A DNA stretch of 10,166 bases from Bacillota bacterium. GTDB taxonomy: Bacteria > Bacillota > Clostridia > Peptostreptococcales > Anaerovoracaceae. The stretch lies in contig JAGATO010000132.1 in assembly GCA_017621195.1 (NCBI GenBank), forward strand, positions 1 through 10,166. The letters run 5' to 3'. Made by a program: the position numbers and the translations under genes. This document shows, piece by piece, positions 5,697-10,166 of this stretch. Under the pieces are notes generated by a model. It made no database searches and was not told the origin of the DNA. It was given only the letters and a program-made list of their open reading frames with translations. Numbering within the stretch: position 1 is the first letter of the stretch; every line of letters starts with the position of its first letter.

Positions 5697-5735
5697 ATGG
5701 GATATTCTGCGCTGCGGGATATCCCATTCTTTTTT
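5697..5735 (+). terminator. Internal terminator between binding-protein and ATPase genes
   Basis: A perfect 9-base-pair stem (ATGGGATAT 5697-5705, ATATCCCAT 5719-5727, 13-base loop) is followed by TC and six T residues (5730-5735). The ATPase gene begins 47 bases later and no other promoter is visible there, so the hairpin is probably leaky. It would let the binding protein be made in excess over the membrane components, as is common in ABC importer operons. Confidence 0.85.
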
Positions 5736-5769
5736 GAGTGTATTTGAGTCAGCACGAAGGTGCGAGAAC

Positions 5770-5775
5770 AAGGAG
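5770..5775 (+). promoter_or_regulatory. Ribosome binding site that sets the ATPase start
   Basis: AAGGAG lies 7 bases before ATG 5783. The frame is open from a TTG at 5738, but the extra 15 residues (polar, Arg-rich) do not resemble the start of an ABC ATPase, and no ribosome site precedes 5738. Confidence 0.85.
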
Positions 5776-5782
5776 ATCGCGA

Positions 5783-7312
5783 ATGAGCGAATATATTGTT
5801 GAGATGCGTCATGTGACGAAGCGGTTCCCCGGGATCGTGGCCAATGACGATGTCAGCCTTGGAATAAAAAAAGGGGAGATTTTTGCGCTGCTGGGAGAAA
5901 ACGGCGCGGGAAAATCCACCCTGATGAGCATCCTCTTCGGCATGTACGAGCCGGATGAGGGGGAGGTATACGTTCGTGGGAAGAAGGTAGAGCACTTCTC
6001 TCCCAACCATGCCACCGCCATGAACATCGGCATGGTTCACCAGCATTTTAAGCTGGTTTCTAACTATACGGTAACTGAGAATATTATTTTAGGCATGGAA
6101 CCTCAGAAGCGTCTGGGAGGATTTTTGCCTGTTGTAGATATTAAAAATACAAATCAGAAGATCGCAGATCTGTCTAAGAAATTCCGACTGGAAGTGGAGC
6201 CAACGAAGAAGATCGAGGACCTGAACGTTTCTATGCAGCAGCGGGTCGAAATTCTGAAGATGCTGTACCGGGAAGCGGAAATCCTGATCTTCGACGAGCC
6301 CACAGCTGTTCTGACGCCCCAGGAGATCGAATTCCTTCTGGACATCATCCGCGAGATGCGTCGCAACGGAAAGACCATCATCCTGATCACCCACAAGCTG
6401 GAGGAGATCAAGCAGGTGGCAGATCGCTGCGCCATCCTGAACCGGGGTAAGGTAGTGGGCATTTGCGACGTGGCGGAGACGTCCACGAAGAAGATGGCCG
6501 AACTGATGGTGGGCCGTGAGGTCAGCTTCACCCAGGAAAAGAGTCCCTTCCGTCCCGGCGAGGTCAAACTGACCGTGGACCATCTGGTGGTGAAGAACGC
6601 CGACGGATTTCCGGTGGTTAACGACGTATCCTTCTCCGTGCGGGGCGGTGAGATCTTCGCCATTGCCGGCGTTGCCGGAAACGGTCAGGTGGAGATTGCC
6701 GACGCAGTGGCGGGGCTGACGAAGGTCAGCAGCGGAACCATCACCTTGGGAGGAAAGGAGATCACCGACGCTGCAGTACGGGCAAGAAACCGTCAGGGTC
6801 TGGCCTACATTCCGGAGGACCGGCAGAGCTGGGGACTGATCCTGGATTTCACTCTGTCGGAGAACCTGCTTTTGCGGCGGTACGATCAGGAGCCATACTG
6901 CGTCAAGGGCGTTCTTCATCGGGAGAAGTTCGATGAGAAGAGCCGTCAGCTGATCGAGCAATTCGATATCCGTTCCGGGCAGGGTGAAAAGACCGTGGTC
7001 CGCAGTATGAGCGGCGGAAACCAACAAAAGGCTATCGTTGCCAGAGAGATCGATCAGGATGCGCCCTGTATCATTTTCGTTCAGCCCACCCGTGGACTGG
7101 ACATCGGCGCCATCGAGAATATTCACCGTCAGATTCTGGAGGAGAGAGCCAAGGGAAAGGCGATCCTTCTGGTTTCGCTGGAGCTGGATGAAATCATGAG
7201 CCTGGCGGACACCATCGGCGTCATCTACAACGGACAGCTGTTGAAGATCGCACCGGCGGATACCATGTCTACCAACGAAGTGGGACAGTACATGATGGGG
7301 GTGAAGGAATAA
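5783..7312 (+). CDS. BMP-type nucleoside ABC importer, double ATPase subunit (YufO/NupO-like)
   Basis: A 509-residue cytosolic protein with two fused ABC domains that powers the two permeases encoded next. Domain 1: Walker A GENGAGKST (38-46), Q-loop Q87, signature LNVSMQQR (147-154), Walker B ILIFDEPTA (167-175, with D171 and E172) and H-loop H204. Domain 2 (from about 262): degenerate Walker A GVAGNGQ (296-302), canonical signature MSGGNQQK (409-416) and Walker B-like IIFVQPTRGLD (430-440), which lacks the Asp-Glu pair. The degenerate second domain is normal for sugar (CUT2) and BMP-type ATPases; the replacement of Gly by Ser in the first signature (VS where VG is usual) is an extra departure. 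Length is typical (about 505-515). The gene ends immediately before the first permease ATG, with no intervening base. Confidence 0.94.
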   Translation: MSEYIVEMRHVTKRFPGIVANDDVSLGIKKGEIFALLGENGAGKSTLMSILFGMYEPDEGEVYVRGKKVEHFSPNHATAMNIGMVHQHFKLVSNYTVTENIILGMEPQKRLGGFLPVVDIKNTNQKIADLSKKFRLEVEPTKKIEDLNVSMQQRVEILKMLYREAEILIFDEPTAVLTPQEIEFLLDIIREMRRNGKTIILITHKLEEIKQVADRCAILNRGKVVGICDVAETSTKKMAELMVGREVSFTQEKSPFRPGEVKLTVDHLVVKNADGFPVVNDVSFSVRGGEIFAIAGVAGNGQVEIADAVAGLTKVSSGTITLGGKEITDAAVRARNRQGLAYIPEDRQSWGLILDFTLSENLLLRRYDQEPYCVKGVLHREKFDEKSRQLIEQFDIRSGQGEKTVVRSMSGGNQQKAIVAREIDQDAPCIIFVQPTRGLDIGAIENIHRQILEERAKGKAILLVSLELDEIMSLADTIGVIYNGQLLKIAPADTMSTNEVGQYMMGVKE

Positions 7313-8512
7313 ATGAAACAAAATCGAAAAGGCAATTCACTCTCCCGCGCTTTCGTAGCCCTCATGGGCAGTGAAAAGCGTCAGAGCATTACGATCCCCC
7401 TGTTTGCCATCTGCCTCAGCCTGATCGCTGGAGCGGTCCTGATGATGATTCTGGGAAAGGACCCCATCATCGGATATAAGAGTCTGCTGCAGGGCTGCGG
7501 CCTCCTGATGAAGAAGAACTATGCCGGCGGCAAGGGGCTGCTGACGGACTTCATGAGCTATCTGGACATCTGGACGCCCATGATCTTTGCGGCTCTGGCC
7601 GTGGCGGTTGCCTATAAGGCCGGTTTGTTCAACATCGGCGTTTCCGGTCAGATGCTGATCGGCGGTTTTATCGCCTCCATTACGGTGGGCTACAGCGACC
7701 TTCCGGCGGTGATTGCCAAGCCGTTGGTCATCGTGATCTGCATGGTCATCGGTGCGCTGGCGGGCAGCTTCATCGGCCTGTTGAAATACAAATTCAACAT
7801 CAACGAAGTGGTATCGGCCATCATGCTGAACTACATCTTCCAATACATCATCAGCTTCTTCATCCTGACGTTCTTCGTCAATCCCATCACCCGGCAGTCC
7901 AATCCGGTGGGAGAGAACGCCCGGCTGACGCTGCAGAACGTGCAGATCGCCGGAATGAAGACGGTGATTCCGCTGGGCTTTGTTCTGGCAATCATCGCCG
8001 TGGTGGTGATGCACTACTTCATCAACCACACGCGCATCGGCTTCGAATTGAAGGCGGTGGGCGCCAATAAAAAGGCTGCCACCTATGCCGGTGTCAATGC
8101 CAACAAGAACATCATGCTGGCCATGGCTATTTCCGGTGCTCTGGCAGGACTGGCAGGAGCCACCTATTATCTGGGCTATCTGTCATCCATTCAGCCCAAG
8201 GTTCTGGCCAGTACGGGCTTCGACTCCATCGCCGTATGCCTGTTGGGCAATTCCAACCCCATCGGTATCGTGGCGTCATCCTTTCTGGTAACCATCATCA
8301 GCAAGGGAAGCATGTACATGAATTCCTCGGTGGGCCTGCCTCAGGAGATCGCTTCGCTGATCACCGGGCTGATGCTGCTGTTTGCGGCCTGCGGCGTATA
8401 CATTCGCGCACGGCCGAAGCGCACGAAGGATCGCCTGGATCAGCAGGATCGGCTGGAAGCGGCGGAACGGAAGGATTCTGCATCGGAAGAAGGAAAGGAG
8501 GATGACAGATGA
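7313..8512 (+). CDS. BMP-type nucleoside ABC importer permease 1 (YufP/NupP-like)
   Basis: A 399-residue integral membrane protein of the BPD_transp_2 class. It has an N-terminal hydrophobic helix (about 25-47), a loop, and then about seven to nine hydrophobic segments to residue 362. Family motifs are LFNIGVSGQ (105-113), INEVVSAIMLNY (163-174), GFELKAVGAN (243-252, the cytoplasmic loop that docks to the ATPase) and GFDSIAVCLLGNSNP (302-316). The last 35 residues (365-399) form a highly charged hydrophilic tail rich in Arg, Asp, Glu and Lys, expected in the cytosol. It pairs with the second permease as a heterodimeric channel. The start abuts the ATPase stop with AAGGA (7304-7308) just before it. 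The last four bases overlap the next gene (ATGA). Confidence 0.93.
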   Translation: MKQNRKGNSLSRAFVALMGSEKRQSITIPLFAICLSLIAGAVLMMILGKDPIIGYKSLLQGCGLLMKKNYAGGKGLLTDFMSYLDIWTPMIFAALAVAVAYKAGLFNIGVSGQMLIGGFIASITVGYSDLPAVIAKPLVIVICMVIGALAGSFIGLLKYKFNINEVVSAIMLNYIFQYIISFFILTFFVNPITRQSNPVGENARLTLQNVQIAGMKTVIPLGFVLAIIAVVVMHYFINHTRIGFELKAVGANKKAATYAGVNANKNIMLAMAISGALAGLAGATYYLGYLSSIQPKVLASTGFDSIAVCLLGNSNPIGIVASSFLVTIISKGSMYMNSSVGLPQEIASLITGLMLLFAACGVYIRARPKRTKDRLDQQDRLEAAERKDSASEEGKEDDR

Positions 8513-9468
8513 GCGATATCATTGTAAACGGAATGTCATTTTCCCTGCCGCTGTTCATCATCGCCGTCGGGGGAATCTACAGCGAGCGAAGCGGCGTGAC
8601 CAATCTGGCGCTGGAAGGCTTCCTTGGCGCAGGTGCCTTTTTCGGCGCGGTGTTTACCGCACTGACGGCAGGCATGTTTGCCGCCACATCCCAGCTGCCC
8701 ATGTACCTGTCCATGGTGGTCGCCATGGCGGGCGGTGCGCTGTACGCCGTAATTCACGCGGTTTTGTGCATCAAGTTCAAGGCCAATCAGGTCATCAGCG
8801 GCGTCGTAGTTAACATTCTGGCCATGGCCCTGACGGACTTCCTCACCAGCCAGATCAATGCAGGTGTGTTGGGACAGTCCTCCGATAAGTTCGTGCTGAA
8901 CGTTTCCACGCGGCTGACGTTCCAGCCCCTGGCCAGCCTGCCCGTGATCGGCGGGTTCTTCACCAACGTGTATCCCTTCGAGTTCATCATCATTGCGGTG
9001 GCCGTCGTGGCGTGGTACGCAATGTACAAGACTCGGTTCGGAATGCGGCTGCGGGCCTGCGGAGATAATCCCTACGCGGTGGATGCTGCGGGCTGCAACG
9101 TGGCGCGAATCCAGTTCATCGCCGTCATGGTGTCCGGCGCGCTGTCGGGCCTGGGCGGTATGTGCTTCGCCTATTCCGTCTTCGGCAACTTCTCCACCAG
9201 CATCTACACAGGCTACGGCTATCTGGCCATCGCGGCCATGATCTTCGGCAACTGGAAGATCCCGGCGACGCTGGGAGCCTGCCTGCTGTTCGGATTTGCC
9301 AGGGCTGCGGGATATTCGCTGATCCAGTACCTGGGGCTTCCCGGTGCCTACTCGGATCTGATCATGATACTGCCCTATGTTCTCACGCTGCTGCTTCTGA
9401 TGTTCTTCTCCAAGAACAACCGGGCACCGCGGGCTTTGGGTGAAATTTACGATAAAGGAAAGCGGTAG
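8509..9468 (+). CDS. BMP-type nucleoside ABC importer permease 2 (YufQ/NupQ-like)
   Basis: A 319-residue integral membrane protein of the BPD_transp_2 class, forming the other half of the channel. Landmarks are ERSGVTNLALEG (26-37, the counterpart of the FNIGVSGQ stretch in permease 1), KANQVISG (91-98), the ATPase-docking loop FGMRLRACGDNP (177-188) and GYGYLAIAAMIFGNW (235-249). There are about eight hydrophobic segments and a short basic C-terminus. The start overlaps the permease 1 stop in ATGA and is served by AAAGGAGG at 8494-8501, so the two are translated together. The final codons and the stop are part of the operon terminator. Together with the lipoprotein, ATPase and permease 1 this completes a four-gene importer. 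Confidence 0.93.
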   Translation: MSDIIVNGMSFSLPLFIIAVGGIYSERSGVTNLALEGFLGAGAFFGAVFTALTAGMFAATSQLPMYLSMVVAMAGGALYAVIHAVLCIKFKANQVISGVVVNILAMALTDFLTSQINAGVLGQSSDKFVLNVSTRLTFQPLASLPVIGGFFTNVYPFEFIIIAVAVVAWYAMYKTRFGMRLRACGDNPYAVDAAGCNVARIQFIAVMVSGALSGLGGMCFAYSVFGNFSTSIYTGYGYLAIAAMIFGNWKIPATLGACLLFGFARAAGYSLIQYLGLPGAYSDLIMILPYVLTLLLLMFFSKNNRAPRALGEIYDKGKR

Positions 9469-9481
9469 CTTTCCTTTTTTT
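9454..9481 (+). terminator. Terminator overlapping the permease 2 stop codon
   Basis: AAAGGAAAGC (9454-9463) and GCTTTCCTTT (9468-9477) form a perfect 10-base-pair stem with a four-base GGTA loop, and a T run extends through 9481. The TAG stop (9466-9468) begins in the loop, so the hairpin lies partly in the coding sequence. It ends the importer operon. Confidence 0.9.
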
Positions 9482-9491
9482 CTAACAGGAG

Positions 9492-9517
9492 ATGACCGGA
9501 CGGAGAGCGCCGGTCAT
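9492..9517 (+). promoter_or_regulatory. Perfect dyad in front of rarA
   Basis: ATGACCGG (9492-9499) and CCGGTCAT (9510-9517) are an exact 8-base inverted repeat with a 10-base spacer. There is no T-tract after it and it ends 4 bases before the rarA ribosome binding site, so it is a candidate operator or a hairpin influencing translation. No convincing promoter was found in 9482-9533. Confidence 0.55.
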
Positions 9518-9533
9518 GAGGAAGGAGCGGACT

Positions 9534-10166
9534 ATGCATCAGCAGTCCATGTTTGAAGATCGCGAGAAATACAATCCGCTGGCAAGCCGCCTGAGGCCTG
9601 AGACGCTTGCGGAATTCGTGGGGCAGAAGCACCTTCTGGGCGAGGGAAAGGTGCTGCGCCAGCTGATCGACAGGGATCAGGTATCCTCCATGATCTTCTG
9701 GGGACCGCCGGGCGTGGGAAAGACCACGCTGGCCCGGATCATCGCCAGGAGGACAAAGGCCAACTTCATCGATTTCAGTGCGGTGACCAGCGGGATTAAG
9801 GAGATCAAGGAAGTGATGAAACAGGCCGAGGGAAACCGACTCATGGGCGAAAAGACCATTCTGTTCGTAGATGAGATCCACCGGTCCAACAAGGCTCAGC
9901 AGGACGCCTTCCTGCCCTTCGTAGAGAAGGGCAGCATCATCCTCATCGGTGCAACCACGGAAAACCCATCCTTTGAAATCAACTCGGCGCTTTTGTCCCG
10001 GTGCAAAGTGTTCGTGCTTCAGGCGCTGACGGCGGAGGACCTGGTGGAACTGATGAAAAATGCGCTGACCAGTCCCAGGGGCTTCGGCGATCAGACCGTG
10101 GTCATCGGCGAGGATATGCTCCACATCATTGCCAACTTTGCCAACGGCGACGCCAGAACGGCGCTG
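9534..10166 (+). CDS. rarA: Replication-associated recombination protein RarA/MgsA (AAA+ ATPase), 5' part
   Basis: The first 211 residues of a AAA+ ATPase of the RarA/MgsA/WRNIP1 family; the rest lies beyond the window (full proteins are about 420-450 residues). The family acts at stalled replication forks and is related to clamp-loader subunits. Visible are the family opening PLASRLRPETLAEFVGQ (15-31), Walker A GPPGVGKT (57-64), Walker B FVDEIHR (111-117, with D113 and E114), sensor 1 region TTENPSFE (141-148), the arginine-finger region LLSRC (153-157, R156) and sensor 2 GDAR (205-208). The N-terminal QQSMF (3-7) resembles a beta-clamp binding motif. A strong AAGGAG (9522-9527) lies 6 bases before ATG 9534. 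It follows the importer terminator and has no functional link to the importer. Confidence 0.93.
   Translation, partial: MHQQSMFEDREKYNPLASRLRPETLAEFVGQKHLLGEGKVLRQLIDRDQVSSMIFWGPPGVGKTTLARIIARRTKANFIDFSAVTSGIKEIKEVMKQAEGNRLMGEKTILFVDEIHRSNKAQQDAFLPFVEKGSIILIGATTENPSFEINSALLSRCKVFVLQALTAEDLVELMKNALTSPRGFGDQTVVIGEDMLHIIANFANGDARTAL

Noticed and set aside
4408..5727. Long open frame (439 codons) on the minus strand opposite the binding-protein gene
   Set aside because: It is an antisense shadow of a strongly codon-biased gene; the translation is Gly/Val/Ser-rich with no recognisable domain, and the + strand product has a clear signal peptide and BMP motifs.
5738..5782. TTG start giving 15 more residues on the ATPase
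   Set aside because: There is no ribosome site, the position directly follows the terminator T-tract, and AAGGAG before ATG 5783 gives the expected N-terminus.
6089..7321. Long minus-strand frame (410 codons) opposite the ATPase gene
   Set aside because: The sense frame contains every ABC motif in order; the antisense product is His/Gln/Leu-rich without known motifs and lacks a sensible ribosome site.

Overview
The window reads as a chromosomal segment of a low-to-moderate GC Gram-positive anaerobe, most likely Bacillota and probably Clostridia. The grounds are strong AGGAGG-type ribosome binding sites, a Gram-positive style lipoprotein signal (lipobox LAAC followed by Gly-Gly), sigma-A type promoters, compact hairpin plus T-tract terminators, and a BMP-family nucleoside-type ABC importer. 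All genes I can support lie on the + strand. The genus cannot be fixed from the sequence alone.

Layout. 1-94 is the 3' end of an EF-Tu gene, closed by a clean intrinsic terminator (137-170). A promoter (192-220) then starts a first operon, 329-4302: a PfkB-family kinase, a nucleoside phosphorylase of the NP-I superfamily, a Gfo/Idh/MocA-type NAD(P)-dependent oxidoreductase, a DUF985 cupin and a PRPP-motif phosphoribosyltransferase. A 234-base gap follows that contains a near-consensus promoter (4403-4431) and a structured leader. It leads into a BMP-family importer operon, 4537-9468: a substrate-binding lipoprotein, a double-domain ABC ATPase and two membrane permeases. An internal terminator lies between the binding-protein gene and the ATPase gene, and a final terminator overlaps the stop codon of the last permease. 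The window ends in the first 211 codons of rarA, an AAA+ replication/recombination ATPase that is probably a separate unit. No gene-free stretch exceeds 300 bases; the two longest, 95-328 and 4303-4536, hold the terminator and promoter elements listed.

How the parts may work together. The importer family is known for purine and pyrimidine nucleosides. The phosphorylase would split an imported nucleoside into base and pentose 1-phosphate. The phosphoribosyltransferase could return the base to the nucleotide pool, and the PfkB kinase could phosphorylate either a nucleoside or the released sugar. This is an ordinary salvage logic with two parts that do not obviously belong: an oxidoreductase of the sugar/polyol-oxidising Gfo/Idh/MocA type and a DUF985 cupin, both packed tightly behind the phosphorylase (2-base and 0-base gaps). 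Together with non-standard residues in the phosphorylase and kinase active sites, this suggests that the substrate may be an unusual nucleoside or that the sugar is oxidised. That reading is inference. No mobile element, CRISPR array, rRNA or tRNA was seen.
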